Program-made: the position numbers and the translations under genes
The notes under the pieces: generated by a model
The model's input: the letters and a program-made list of their open reading frames with translations, nothing else
Told to the model about the DNA's origin: nothing
Databases searched by the model: none
DNA from: Setophaga petechia
Lineage: Eukaryota; Chordata; Aves; Passeriformes; Parulidae
Length of the DNA: 64,000 nucleotides
Direction: 5' to 3'
Assembly (NCBI GenBank): GCA_024362935.1
Contig: JANCRA010000008.1
Span: 33,195,557-33,259,556 of the forward strand
Shown here: in pieces, positions 25,486 to 38,363 of the stretch
Layout of the letters: each line of letters starts with the position of its first letter
How positions within the stretch are numbered: position 1 is the first letter of the stretch

Positions 25486-25518
25486 TTTTTTTTTTGGGGG
25501 GGGGGGGGGGGAGGGGGG
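25486..25518 (+). repeat. T10-G16-A-G6 tract, G-quadruplex candidate
   Basis: Ten Ts (25486-25495) are followed by sixteen Gs (25496-25511), one A, and six Gs (25513-25518). Upstream is a further G/T-rich segment (GGTTTTGTTTTGGAGTTGGG). Enough G is present for an intramolecular quadruplex on the plus strand. Homopolymer G runs of this length are unstable and error-prone in sequencing, so the exact length may be unreliable. Confidence 0.9.
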
Positions 25519-28500
25519 TGTTTCTCTCCACAAATCCTACAATTTTGCTAGAGTAATAAAACAGGATTTCACAGTTCTAACCTCCCTAGCAAACATGACT
25601 AACAATCATGTTGCTATGCGATTGCTATCCAATTCCAAATATAAAGAAATAGGGGAAGGGGTATATTTATTTTTGCACATAAATAAGAAATTTAAAAACA
25701 AAAAACTATTTAAAGTTGCAACAAAAAGAAAATTTGCATTAATTGTAATTTTGCACTAACATGAACGTTTATCTGTGCATATGCAAAACCACTTAATTCC
25801 AACATTATAAACTCAATGGATGTGGATTTGTTAAATGTTATTAGTTTGAGTTACATAAAATTTATTGACAGAAAAAAAAGAAACAAACCAGCAACAACAA
25901 CCAAAAAAAACCCAACACACCCCTTGTTTTAAGAATATATCTGTCAGTTCAACTGAATATTGGGAGTGCTCCCACAACTTCTCAGGTACACACAAGCCAA
26001 TTTTCAAGGTGAGGGAAGGTTGACACCAACATACCTGAGACATGTAACAACAAGTCCAAAACTAACCTAACTGTATATGCTTTTTGCAGATATAACATAA
26101 AGACATAAATACGAGTGCAACATCAAGCAGTATTACCTTTGAACATTTTCTCCAATGTCCTAAAAAAAACCCCAGTACTGGTGTAATTGTAAGCTTTTAT
26201 ATCAGAACTTCTTTAGTTATAAATAAGACTTCTAAACTGAGCTCCAAGTAGGAACATCTACAGTGTCCAGAAAGCATCCCCAGACAGAACAGTACCACCA
26301 GAAACACACAAAAAAAATACACAAAAACATACGAGTCCCTTTCCTTAACAAAAGGGGAGCAGCTGGCTATTCCAGTTCTGGAAGATTCTGTGACTTGGTT
26401 CTATGACCAGTTGAGGGAAGGTTAAGTAATTTGAGTAACTTTCAGTCTCTAAACATTGCAGTGTATTTTTCAATTGAGTATTTACTAGCTGGATCAACTG
26501 CAGTGAAATTACACCTTAGAAAAAAACAATTCCTTGTAGGATTCATTATATAAATTCCAGTATCTCTATTTCACTCAAAGTTGTTAACTTCTGAGGGCAT
26601 TCCTGCCAGGAGGCCAAGATCTCCCAGCTGCAACATTGCTGCCAGGCTCCTGTTTCAGTGGCATGCTGGAGTGGAGGCCCTGGAGGATGCAAATTCAAAT
26701 AAATTTCCTCAAGCAAACTGCCATGAAGTCCCAGAAAATTTGCCAGGTAAGAAGGCAGGAAACAAGTTGGAAGTTTGCACTTCCTTAGAATGTTTCATTT
26801 TCGGCAAATCCACATTCCTTAAAGAAAATGTTGATAAAATATTTTTTAACAGCTTCCTTGTCGCTCAGCCAGGTTTCTGGAGGAAATGAGGAGTAATGAA
26901 ACCTTGCTTGGAGATCCCAGTCTAGAAGCTGGGCTCCCTTAGGGCCAGAGCTGCTCTCTGTGAACTGGGCAATAGCCTGTTCTTTTAAATCTGACTACAG
27001 GGATCAGTTTCATGATCTGAAATAAAGCAGCATCCAGTGGCTGACCCCGAGGTGCACAGTAAAGGTCTGTCATGGGAGATACACGTAAAGATGGGCTATG
27101 CACAACTTAACAGCAGAGTGCAGTTTGTGTTTGCTCCTGCCCAACAGGAAGCTGCAGGAGGAAGCCCTGTTTTTATAGACCTCTGCACTGTTACAATGGT
27201 CTGCTGCTCAGCTACCAATAAATGGGCATGGCAGAGCAAGAAATCACTGTAAGTCTAAAGTTTAGATTAATCACACTCATTCTTCTGCTTTACTGGGGTT
27301 TTACTGTTGTTTTAGGTGCTTTTGGTTGTGTTGTGGATTTTTAAAAAACTGGCTAAACTACAAAGGCTACGATCGGCCAAAAAACACTGACTCTGAGAAT
27401 ACTAGCTCCCTCAGTTTGGCTAGCTTCCTACTGAAGCCAAGTGTTTTGGAAAAATGAAGTTATCCATATAATTTTAAGACTTTTTTATATAGGGGTTAAG
27501 ATAAAGACTGCAGCAATCCTAATGGAAATCTCCAAGCCCACTTTTAAATCAACAAGCTGAAAATATCAAGTAGGAGCTATAGAAGACTTGGGTTGAAACC
27601 TAATGGTATCACTTTACTTATGTCCAGTTGAACTTTCTGACAGGAAGACCTGGGTAGATCAGCATTCACTGCAGGAAATAGTCACTTATTAAGGGGGTTA
27701 CAAAAACTTTTTTTCCTAGGGACAGAACTACAACATGTAGTATTAAGGAACTCTCCAGCAGTTCCTCATCAACAGGGTACTAGCACTGTGAAAAAAAATT
27801 AACTTACTGAGCAATTCAACTTAGGTTTTCTTTCCCTGAAGTGTAGCAATATAGCACATTTCCTCTCCACATTCAAAATCTGAATAATTGGGTCACTTGG
27901 CCTGTGTGAGTAACCTATTTTACTGTCATATTTATATAAACAAACAATTATACTTAATAATCATTCATGCTGTTTGACTTACTAATCTTATCAGATAACA
28001 GAACGCGTGCCAGCAATATAAAAGAGCCATGACAGAAACTTATCACCTAGCCTTCAGCTTTATACAGAAGTACTGGAGAGAATGAAGATAAAACAGATTT
28101 CCAAATTCACACACACCTCCCAATATTGAAGGTCAAGCAGGAAAGGATGGAAGCAATTCCTGCTTCCACACCCACACATACCAGTACTGGCAGCCTCTGT
28201 CACTAGAAGATGCATCAGAGCACTGTACTTGGGTGCTGGTGGCAAGGAGCTGCTAAGATGGGGAAGGTGACACACTTGTGAGAAAAACTATTCCATTATT
28301 CACTACTAAACCTTCATTTTGTGCCAAATTTGCAGTATATTTGAGTAACAGCACTGCTGATGGCTCAGTCTACATTATGCTAACTATGTATCTGCACCAC
28401 AAATGCCATGTTTAAACCTGGCACTCTGGTTTGCCTCAATGTGGTGATGACCCAGGAAACACCATGAGGGTCTAAGAGTTGGCAAACCAAGCACAAAAAA

Positions 28501-28637
28501 ACCCTGTAATTCTGCAAACAGTGGTTTTAGCAAATTCTGTCTTCTCGTGATATTATCCTCAAGAGTTACTCAGTACCCAGCTGAAGTTTCCATTGCACAG
28601 AGCATTTCCTCTGCTGTGAGGAGAGGCAAACACAACC

Positions 28638-28638
<1 letters not shown>
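25519..28638. other. Non-coding stretch
   Basis: AT-rich with an A-rich low-complexity patch at about 25868-25922 (AAC and CCAAAA words). Frames at 26581-26889 (102 codons) and 27037-27252 (71 codons) show no known similarity. The first is followed internally by a donor-like CCAG|GTAAGAAG at about 26746, but no matching acceptor or conserved peptide was recognised. No confident mobile element was seen. Confidence 0.5.
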
Positions 28639-28691
<53 letters not shown>

Positions 28692-28705
28692 CTCTCTCTC
28701 TCTCT
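28639..28705 (+). repeat. (AC)25(TC)n compound microsatellite
   Basis: About 25 uninterrupted AC units (28639-28688) run directly into TC units (28689-28705). AC/GT alternation can adopt Z-DNA, and the array is long enough to be length-polymorphic. The two antisense frames with runs of valine-cysteine and the sense frame with threonine-histidine are artefacts of this repeat. Confidence 0.97.
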
Positions 28706-31700
28706 GAAGCCTTTCTTTCCATCAGGGCACTTATCGGGTCTTTTTTTCTTTCCTCCCCAGACACCTATCTCCACAAAACTTTCAGGAACAGAGGCCGTAA
28801 CCTGAAGTACTATAATAAGGTGTAAATCATGTCTCAAAGACAGATCGATCAAAGTAGGGAAAGGTAGTAGGCTGTTCATCTCTCGAGGATTTAAGACATT
28901 ACCTTCAAATGAAAAAAAATAAGCATTTTAAAATTTCGTTTTCTTTTCACCTAAGGCCCTAGCAAACAGTATAAATTTTGAGCAGCCATATCTATTTTTC
29001 AGTGGCTAAACTGGCAAATGTTTCTGGGCATTGCCATATTTCACAACCTGTGAGGGGTTTTCTGTTGTAGTTTTGGGCCCAGTGAGATTCAGAAAGTACA
29101 AAAGGGCACATAAGATGCTGTACGTTTTATACCCAGTAAACTCTGATCTGCGATTGATTTACACAGTGTGCTAAGTCTTTATTTCTTTTCCTTTAGCTTG
29201 GCAACATAATTTCACTTTGATGGTCAGCCTTTCAATTAATCAAAGTGGACACAGCATTTGCAGCTTCTTTTGAAGTCAAAAAGAATGGTGTGCTCAGGAC
29301 CTCTTAAAATGAGACCACTTATTTAGGTACTTAAAGATGGCTGTCAGCACCTAACTCCAGTCTCCTAAGTTTGAAATTGCTGACTTTAGTAATTTGCCCA
29401 AGGAAAGTGAACCTGGGGCACAGAGAGAACTACACAAAATCTTACCTCTCATGACCAAGAAGTCCTTGGCTCTTAGTTATAAGTGCAGACAAAGCTCTCT
29501 TTTGACTGGTTTGCCAGTACTGAGACTCAATTCAAGTACGCAGAAGTAGACCATTTCTAAAATGCTGGTTTGGTCAGAACTGTTTTCTAGTGGGATCTTA
29601 TGTCCAACTGCAATTATGTGATAATGGAATCCAGACATGGATTTACAAAAATCAGAGGAACATGGCAAACTTATAAGGCATTTCTCTGTGTTTGACTACT
29701 CAGACGAATTGCATGCAGGTCTGCTGAGCCCTGGCTGTACTGTGCTTAATTTCAATGCCCAGAGGCAGACAGCCTGATACAGGAAGCAGTGGCTGACATG
29801 GTAGCCCAGCACACAAACCAGCAACACACTTGCTTTGTAGAAGCATTAATGCATTCACAAGACCTCTTCTCATGAACTAAGAAGTGCTGGAGCATTAATA
29901 AAGTCTAGGAAAAAAGAATTAGCATCAGGGTGGAGCTGACACATTTCCAGTCCAATGTCTTTCTTCTCTCAGTTATGTGTCAAAGAGCTTGTCTGTGCTG
30001 ACATGCAAGTGTAGCTGGCACAGGTGACGGGAGATGACATGCTACATGAAGGAGATATCAGAGTTCATATCGGGGCCATGGCGGGCTGGTTCCTGGTTGT
30101 TGGGCCACAGTGAGACCAGAGCACCAGACTGCAGCAGTGGCTCCCTGCCCTTGTTAAATCAAAGCAGCAGCAGCATGCCAAACAAATGCTTTGCTTTGCT
30201 TGACAGACCTTTTAAGAGACGTACATGAACTACAAAGGTTCAGGGAGGAGTTATGGTGCTAGAAACAGGGAAATGGATTGTACTCTGTAACTTGCAAGAG
30301 ATCACAAAAAGCCATAAGCACATTTTCCTTCTTTCCTTCCTTTCTGTTTAGAAATGCATCTTGCTCTTCAGTTGTAACACATAATACATTACATCAGAGT
30401 ATGGCAGGTAAAATACTTGCTTTGTAAAGTTTTTGGTGTGTACTGATTCCCAATATTCCCTTCTCCGACAGAGAGAAGGAGAGTTCAAAATAAACTCAAA
30501 ATTTAGATAACTACAAGCATACACTGCCATTCATCTAATGCTAGTCCACCTTTTCTTCAGCAAAGTATTTTGCATTTTATATATATTATGAAGCATTCCT
30601 CCACCACAGTATTTTTGATACCACTAGCAGTTCCACTGGTAGACCAGATTTCTAGGCCTATGGCCCTTAACAGAAACAATACAAAATAAAATTTCCTCCA
30701 AAATTTTCAAAATGAGGAGAGAAGGAAGCAACCCAGGAAGTACAGAAATGGCAGCACATACCCACCACAGAATAAAATCTAGATGATGCTGTGTTTCAGT
30801 GTCACAAGTAGAAATATAATCAAAAGATTTCATAGCTGATATAAGTCTTCATCTACAAATACTCTCACAATCAGGTATTTTCAAAACCCACTGATATCTA
30901 ATTTTTACAGAATATTTCATATTTTGTATTCGGGGTTTATTATTTTTAAAAGTTTAAAATGCATCAGTAAGAACACAGGATGTACTAAGACATAACATTT
31001 CATACATTCTCAATTCTGCCTTAAATACTCAGTTCATCTCCCTCTCAAGTCTCAACTTTTGCAACAGCAACCATACAGCAAATGTTCATAATAAACTGGG
31101 ATTTACAGGGTACTACTGGTTGACAGTTGAAGTTCAAAAAAATTTATACCACAACACTACAGTACTCACTGCACTAGCAAACAGGCAAAATGTAAAATAA
31201 GATTCTCCAAGTGATGCTTAGAAGACAGAAGTGTCAACCAGTCTATATTATAAAATTCTTGAAATTAAGAAATTACAAGTTTTAGAACAGAAATTCTTGA
31301 ATAAAAATAGAAGCAAATGGAATAATCTGTTCAATTAACTGTAACACAATAGCCTATGATAGCAGCTAGCCTCAGACTCAGAAGTTTATCAGAGGAAAGA
31401 AATGACATTGTTTAGTATACCACTTTGAAAGGGACAGGAACAAAATACTGTTTCCCATCACAAATTTGCTTGTAAAACATGTATGCCACCTCAGAAAAAC
31501 AGTCACACGCTAAATAATCTGCAAAGCCTCATCGCAAACACCACCAAAACTATGTATCTTAAGGAAGTAAATCACTTTTAAGACAACTGAACTTGTAGGA
31601 ACACTGCAAACAAGCGTGTTCCTTAACACATTCCATCAAAGTTCCTATGGAAAGACAATCTTAAATGATCAATGTCATTCGGATGTGTTGCATCCAGCCG

Positions 31701-34700
31701 AAGCAATGGTGCCTAGACTTAGTAGCAGAACGGCTTTGTGGGTGTATCTTAGATCCCAATAATGCCCACTTACACAGATTAAGAAGATGATCAAAACATA
31801 CTACACCTCCCACTCTTATCATACAACCTACTTTAAGAATCAGAAATCTCTGAACCTTAATATAGAATCAAAAGCAAAGGTATCACTAAGTATTTCTCAG
31901 CTCAGCACACTCAATTGTAGTTCATTGTAAGCTATTCCATTCCCTTCTTACACAATCTGCTGCACATGTATGTTGTGTTTTACTGCGTACACTGTAAACA
32001 ATATTATGCAAAACCACAAAGTAGCCAACAACACAGCATAAAAGCAGAAGACTTGCTCCAAACAAACACAGCTCACCTTCCCTTCTCTCTGCAGGCAGGG
32101 AGAGTGTCCTGCTCAGAACATCTCACTACTGAGTCAAGAGAAAGAAAAGGTGAGAAAACTGCAGCAAATGCAAGGCAGTCAAAATTAAGGATATCCTGAA
32201 ACACATGAATGTGGAACAGGTGAGCAGATGCATGCTGCCATGGGCATAGATCCAGTTACTTAAAAACAAACAATCTGTGGAAATATTTGCTCAGCCTATT
32301 CAGTTCTGCAAACCGCATCATGATTTGTATCACATGTGAGCAAATAACTCACAAATAAAGATTTATAAACAAACTGCTTACTGAAAATCACCTACTCAAG
32401 TCCAAAAGGCACATTTAAGCAGGAACAGAGCAATGGCCCTTCATCAAGCATCTGTGCCTCCAGCTTCTACATTTGTGTGGTCTAACACAATTCCTGAAAG
32501 TGGATAGCTCGCAGTGAGTCAATCTGGCTATGACACAGGAAAATAAACATTTACACAAACAGTTTTATATGCACCACAATGCCTTAAGTTTAGAAAATAC
32601 AGCACTATCTTTATTTTTTTTTTGCTTTAAAACAAAACACACCAACTCCACAAAACTTAAAAGGGGTAATATTAAAACCAGCATTAAAAATATGAACATG
32701 ATGAAATCCAAAAATGTTTCTTCACATCACACACAAGCCAGGGCACACAACTTATATATGCATGGAGATGATAATAAAGAGATTTTACATCACATGAAAA
32801 TCAACTTGTGTTTTATAGAGCCAAGATTAAAAGAATCACCTGGAGGCCCCTTTCTTCACATGTGGGATGTTTTCTATTGCAGCCAGTGACTTCATCTTTC
32901 TAACCCATTTCCTTGTTGCTACACCTTTCCACCACCTCCCTGTTCCCAAGCAAGGCATCTCCTTGGCAGTGTACACTGGCCTCCAGGGAGCTGACCCCCA
33001 ACTTTGGAAGGCTGAGATCAGACAGCATGGGTGTCCTGCAGGAACTGTGCTTGTTGATTTTCACTTTTCTTGTTTTCTCCTGCTGTCTCTCCTGTTAAAA
33101 CTATTCCTCTGCTCCAAAAGTAGCAATCCTCTTTTCCTCTGGATTCTTGTAATAAACCTCATCAGCTATGCTCCAAGGCAACTGATCTCTACTTCTGTCA
33201 AGCTCAAAGGCTGCAAACGCTACTTCGTATCTGAGGAAGAGCTAGAAGTGCCTGAAGTTTATATGTCTTTTCCAAGGGTATCAGCTGTTCAATTATGAGG
33301 TATTATCTCTCCCTACAAACCTAGCCACTGAATTTTTCAAACTGTATTGCTCATCTAAAAATTGTGCTCTAGTTTCTTCTGTGCTCCATGGCAGCCATAT
33401 ATCAAGGAGCATTGGGAGAAGCTCCATTGCAAGGAGATACCAAATTATTTGGGTTAAACATTCCCAGTCATGTTACAGAGTGGTGATAAAGAAGAAGAAA
33501 CTAAATGGAATTAAAATTTCTATTACAAACCGCAGCTCCCTGTATAAAGAAAATCGCATGCCAGCAGTCCAATGAATTAGGATGCAACTTCCCCCTTTAT
33601 CAATACTTGCAGGCAATCACTCACCTCTTTATGGAAAACAATGACCCCTTTTGATACAATGGTGACCCAGCTTAGAAGAGTAAATGGAAAAAAAAGTATG
33701 AAAAAAAGACTTTTTATTATTCTTTGCAATCAAAATGTAAAAATTTAAATGATGTGTAAAAGCACCTCTTTATTAAAGAGTTGATGAAAGTGTGGGTCAG
33801 TACTATTATCCTTTTAAATTAATAAAAAATTCCTGATCTTTTAAAATTCAGAAGAATGATGTATATTTAAAATATTCTGTAATTACTGCAAAAGTATTAA
33901 TTAACAGTTCATGGATGCATAAGTAGTGAGATGAAGGAATGAGCCAACTACTCACTATAAATATAAGCTTAAAAAATCATTTTATAGCATTTTTGTAGCT
34001 GTATGATGTTAGGCAGGTCATAACACTAGTACTTTTCCTCTGAAAACCTAATAATTATTAACCTTTTTAATTTTTAAACTGAATATTGACTTTGCAATAA
34101 ATTGGAGTAAGTTCAATCTTACAGTCAATTCCAAACACAAAAGAGTTTCTCTCTCAGCTACACTGACCATTAGCACTAATTCACAGATATTTTCTTAGGC
34201 TTGACTCAAAGAGAAGTCTGAATTATCTTACTGCAAATGATTTTAAGTAACAGCAATAATTCATATATAAAGCGCAGAACTATAGATACATAAAATCACT
34301 ATTTTCTCTACCAAACTATAAAAGGATATTAGAAGTTATTTCAAATTGCAAAAAGCCTTAATGTACACAAAACAATCTTCCTTCCAGAGTAAGACCCACA
34401 GGCACGGAGGAAAAATATGAGATAACAATTAAAAATTCTGTTAACTTTAGCCCTTCAGAAAATGTAGTGGGTCTGCTTCTATATTTTAGGAATATTTTGT
34501 TCAATGTTTTTTGTTACCTTTTCAAAACAAACCAAAAAAAAGCTTTCTGGTTAGATTTGATAATTACTAGTTCTGCATGCCGCCCTTCAATTCCCAGAAA
34601 TGTCCCTCTTGTCACCATAGGAGTCTGAATCACAGTGTAGTTAAGAAACTCCCTCTTGCTCAGCTGGTTCTGGTCAGGCAGAGATTCCCTGCTCCTCCAG

Positions 34701-35753
34701 CCATTCCCTTCTCTCCCCTTTGCAAGACTGAGCCAAGGCTGCACTCGCACACACAACAGGAAGGATTGCAACTTCTCATCCTGGGAACCCAGAGGGAGGA
34801 AAGAAGAGGTGGTGGGAGAGGTGCATTTCCTGTGTAGAACATGCTGGAGAAATTATTCAACAGACTAAGGAGAGGGTGGAAGATGCAGGGGTCCATGAGA
34901 AAAACACTTGTGGCGCATGGGATGTGGGGACCTGAGCTGGGAGGGGAGAGCTCACTTCAGTGGTGTGAGAAACTAGCTGGGCAGCTAATGGGGCAACAGA
35001 TGCTCTCCCATAAACCTCAAAAAGCCAGAATGAATGAGCTTGGAATTTGCAATGATGGGATTTCATGGGGTCAACAGGGTGTGGACCAATGCATTCAGCT
35101 ACAGGTTGGTGAATGAGCTAGAGAAAAGCTGTTAAGAAAAAGGTGGGTAGAAGAAGCAAAACATCCCAGAAATAGGATTTTATAATAATAACATAGGAAT
35201 CTTTCTAAAAAGTACAACTCAGAACTTCTCTATTTCATACTAACTTCTCCATGGACACAGAGCTGCCCCAATGGTGCAGAATACTCCTTCCAATATCTCT
35301 TTAGCAATAGAGGAAAAAATATTAATCATGCAGATAGTCACAGCCTTTTTGTGTAACTGCACTCCAGCACAGCATCATAAATATTGCCAGAATCTGGGTA
35401 TAAATTCACTTTTAAATGCTGTATCAGACTCCTTTTTACTGTTGGGAAACTCACACCCCAACAGCTTTACACCCAGGAAATCCATAGTATCAGACAATAT
35501 ATTTATGAGGCCAGTATAAACTTCCAACTTCAGAAACAATATTGGATTATTTTCTATGTTTTTATATGTATGTATGAAGATAGAAACCTCCTCCTAACAA
35601 ACCCTGAAGCACTGTCAAGAAAATTATTTCAGGATACGCTTTTTTATGTGGACAGCAAACACCACATGGTCCAAAAGATCATTTGTGTCACACAGTGTCA
35701 TATGTCTATTTAACTAAATGATGAGATATTTGTTTGATGTTCTCTGGTATATT
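28706..35753. other. Long non-coding stretch
   Basis: Seven kilobases of mainly AT-rich unique sequence. The longest open frame of the window lies here (32867-33298 plus, 143 codons). It begins in an unremarkable context, has a leucine-rich middle produced by TTCTCCTGCTGTC-type sequence, and matches no family I know, so it is left uncalled. A GC-richer part at about 34640-35110 also carries several overlapping chance frames. A weak MIR-like hint (TTTGCCCAAGG) near 29393 was not strong enough to call. Confidence 0.5.
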
Positions 35754-35807
35754 AAAAAAAAAAAAAAAATAAGGAGGAAAAAAAAAGAAAACCCCAAAAA
35801 ACCCTAA
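35754..35807 (+). repeat. A-rich low-complexity tract with A16 run
   Basis: Sixteen As (35754-35769) are followed by purine-rich AGGAGGAAAA and ACCCCAAAAAACCC sequence. It could be an old retroposon tail or simple drift. No source element was recognised upstream. Confidence 0.8.
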
Positions 35808-36194
35808 ATAACTTCATTTTCTAATTATAAGGATAAAATCCTGTAATGGATGTTCATCAAAAGCATAAAAAAAAATCACTACATAGATTTTGTAAATTTG
35901 CTGGCAGTTTAATTTTTAATAAACTGTCAGGAATCTGTCATCTAGGAAATAAATCAGGAAAGAGAAAACTCATTAAATTAAGGTCTGCAATGGAGGCATT
36001 TCTGGAGAAGCAACAACCTGCCAGAGTCCTCCCACCAAGCTCCCAAATGTTATGTGAAAACCTTGCTAGTCTCTAAGTGACCAACATTGCATTCTGATTA
36101 CATGCCCTCCAATTTCTAAGGCTCTAGACATCAATATAATGTAATTCTTGTGTCATTCCAACCCTCGAACATACCAACATCTCCCATGTCTATG
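35808..36194. other. Unique non-coding stretch
   Basis: No repeat or recognisable gene. A 76-codon frame at 35846-36076 has no family resemblance. Nothing else was seen. Confidence 0.5.
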
Positions 36195-36330
36195 CCCTCA
36201 GCAGGTTTTCAAAGCTACAATTTCATTTTGTGTGTGTATGTAGCCAGGTCAATAATGAAAATATTTAATAAGATCTATCCTAGTATAACCTTCAGAGTAA
36301 TCACCTACTAGACTTCTCATTACTTTTTTT
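36195..36330 (-). mobile_element. Probable old CR1-type LINE fragment
   Basis: The wording CCAGGTCAATAATGAAAATAT, then TTAATAAGATC and ACCTACTAGACTTCTC, follows the order of the avian CR1 segment remembered as CCAGGTCATTAATAAAGATG, then AAACAGGATC and a proline/threonine-type stretch. The match is spread over ~130 bp with heavy divergence, so it is an ancient copy of CR1 or a related L3-type LINE on the minus strand. Its borders are approximate. It encodes nothing intact. Confidence 0.45.
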
Positions 36331-37329
36331 AATGCCCTTTGCCAAATCTGAGAGCCTGATTTTTATCAGTCGTCAGTAGAGCCTAACACTTCTTGATCAC
36401 TAAAAAGAGACAAATTTCCTGCTGATCAATACTTCCCCCCATTTTTTAGGCTGTCTGTTCACACCTATCCTTCTTTTTAAGGTGGTTACTCATCATCTGA
36501 GGTCTATGGCGCTTTCCTTCTAAGGTTTTTAATCTCATGAGCCAGATGCTTAGGCTGTGCTCTGCAGGCCCTTGTTAACCTTCAAAGAGAACACACACTT
36601 CTTCGCATGAAGATGTACTTTCCACAGCAGTCATTGGCAAGAAGCCAGCAAAAAAGATCTAGAAAAGCTCTTATAGCTGTTTCAGCTCAAAAATAACTTT
36701 AAGAATATTGTTAATCTTGGGAAAATATGGTATTCCGTTCTTTCAAAAAGAAAAAGAAATAAGAGCTCTGTGTATAATCAAACCACCTCAAAAAAAAAGA
36801 AAAAAAGAAGAATGTACCCCTGCATCAAAAGAGATGAGATTTTTCATTGAGCTATTCCAACTTAAAAATAACAAAACCATAGATTTGCACTTGGCTTCTG
36901 GTTCAATTTAAATCTGAAACTATTCTGGATTAGGAGAATTGTTTGATCCAAAAAAAGTCCAATCATACATACCAAACTGTCAGTGAAGGATGAACTGGCT
37001 GTATAGTGCCAGACATTCAGTGAAAAATGCAGGTGGCTGCATAATGCCAATATATGATATCCAACATTGTCTTAACTCTAGCACAGTCCACCTGCTTCCC
37101 TTACAAGAATATGGGGTATTTTAAGTGGTATTTTTAACCAGCTGAGGAATTGGATTATAAAGAAAATCATGACACTGAAGTTAGATAAATGCCAATAGAA
37201 AGTCAAAGGCTGTAATAAAGTTAGGTCTCAGTAACTACTAGAAATTATATCTCTGGCATTGCACTACTCCTGAAACAGAATACTGGCTGGCCTCAAGTCT
37301 TATGATGTTGACTACCAGATAGGAACACA

Positions 37330-37470
37330 AAGAGCTTGTTTCTGTTCTTGGCTCTACCACTGGCTTACAAAATGTCCATGGCCAAATCTCTTTCCACACC
37401 TCAATTTTCACTGGGATAGAATGAAAACTGATGAAAATGGGTATGTAATTGCTATATTATTTGTTTATCC
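37330..37470 (+). mobile_element. Possible MIR/CORE-SINE or L2-type relic
   Basis: The order TTGGCTCTACCACTGGCTT, then GGCCAAATCTCTTTCCACACC, then TCAATTTTC follows the MIR core (TCTGCCACTTACTAGC, GGGCAAGTCACTTAACCTC, CTCAGTTTCC). Divergence is high, as expected of an element active early in amniote evolution. Borders are approximate. Confidence 0.45.
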
Positions 37471-37960
37471 ACTGCAAGATGTTTCTTTCTGTGTTTAAAC
37501 CCATCTCTTCTACAGATCTCCTGCCTTCACAATAGACATGAGTGCTAGAAACAGGTAACTGACTTTTTCCATACATCCTTATGGACTGGCCCATACCACA
37601 GCTGATAAATATTAAAAAGACCCATAATGACTTGAAATATGCCTACCAAAAGCCTAACTCAAGCAGTATGTGCCCAGACCGAGTGATTGTCCCAAATCAA
37701 CAAGGAAAAGACAAGGCTTGCAGTAAGGTTTATTCTCCACCACAGCTTTTCATTGTATGTAATTGTCCTTAAATCCTGCTGTGTGTAAACTCTCTAGCCA
37801 CTCTTCTCCCCATGTCACAGTTAGGGCTGAAAAAGACTCTGCCATACCCAGAATCTAGTTTTAACCTCAAGCCTAAAGGTAACAGATAGCTGGTCTGCCT
37901 CCTACTGCAACTCCCATGCTGCAGGATCCTGTCTGCTACTTTAATTTTATTCAGTTTCTG

Positions 37961-38003
37961 CTTGGCCATAATCCCTTGAACCCTTGGCCATAATCCCTTG
38001 AAC
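37961..38003 (+). repeat. Perfect 21-22-bp tandem duplication
   Basis: A unit beginning CTTGGCCATAATCCCTTG occurs at 37961-37982 and again at 37983-38003 with no mismatch over 21 bases. It is probably a young duplication. Confidence 0.92.
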
Positions 38004-38167
38004 TCTAGAGGTTACTTTCTTTGCCAGAGCATTAGAGTCTTGGAAGACTTGTCTTGGCTGCTTACTGAACTGAGCACAATGTGATCTGACACAGTTACCC
38101 TACCTACTCAGGTCTCTTAAAAAAGATTTTTAAAAAAGGTAAATAGGTAGCATGCTCTTTGCAATAG

Positions 38168-38189
38168 TGATGATGATGATGATGATGAT
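38168..38189 (+). repeat. (TGA)7 microsatellite
   Basis: Seven uninterrupted TGA units plus one T, flanked by degenerate TAG/TAA units. The opposite-strand frame gains a histidine run from it, which is not evidence of coding. Confidence 0.9.
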
Positions 38190-38336
38190 TAGTAGTAATG
38201 TGGAATGAAGATTTGAAGTAGTTACTTTTAAACTGGGCTTTACAGACTTGCAAGTCTAGGAAAAAGCACCCAGAACTACAAGATAAGGCAGGTTTTCCAG
38301 CTTGCACTTAAACTTAGGCAGATTAAAGCACTGAAA

Positions 38337-38363
38337 AACATTGTGCTTTTAAAACACAATGTT
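38337..38363. repeat. 9-bp inverted repeat, 9-nt loop
   Basis: AACATTGTG (38337-38345) pairs with CACAATGTT (38355-38363) across CTTTTAAAA, and a further AAAATGTTAAAGC copy of part of the arm follows. It is a small stem-loop of unknown meaning. Confidence 0.8.

Noticed and set aside
26330..26415. Possible CR1 3' tail (GATTCTGTGACTTGGTTCTATGA)
   Set aside because: Only the tail-like octamers match; the sequence to the left is not CR1-like.
26581..26889. Possible exon ending at a CCAG|GTAAGAAG donor near 26746
   Set aside because: The donor is good, but no acceptor or recognisable peptide accompanies it. An isolated GTAAG is common.
28547..28879. Frames with Thr-His or Val-Cys runs
   Set aside because: They are translations of the (AC)n microsatellite.
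29340..29430. Possible reverse-oriented MIR (TTTGCCCAAGG)
   Set aside because: Only about 11 bases fit, and the neighbouring core words are absent.
32867..33298. Longest open frame, 143 codons on plus
   Set aside because: No recognised domain, no plausible promoter or Kozak support, and its hydrophobic middle arises from pyrimidine-rich sequence. A frame of this length is expected by chance in 64 kb.
34514..35116. Overlapping frames on both strands in a GC-richer patch
   Set aside because: Mutually overlapping antisense frames of 69-91 codons, none with family resemblance; explained by lower stop density.
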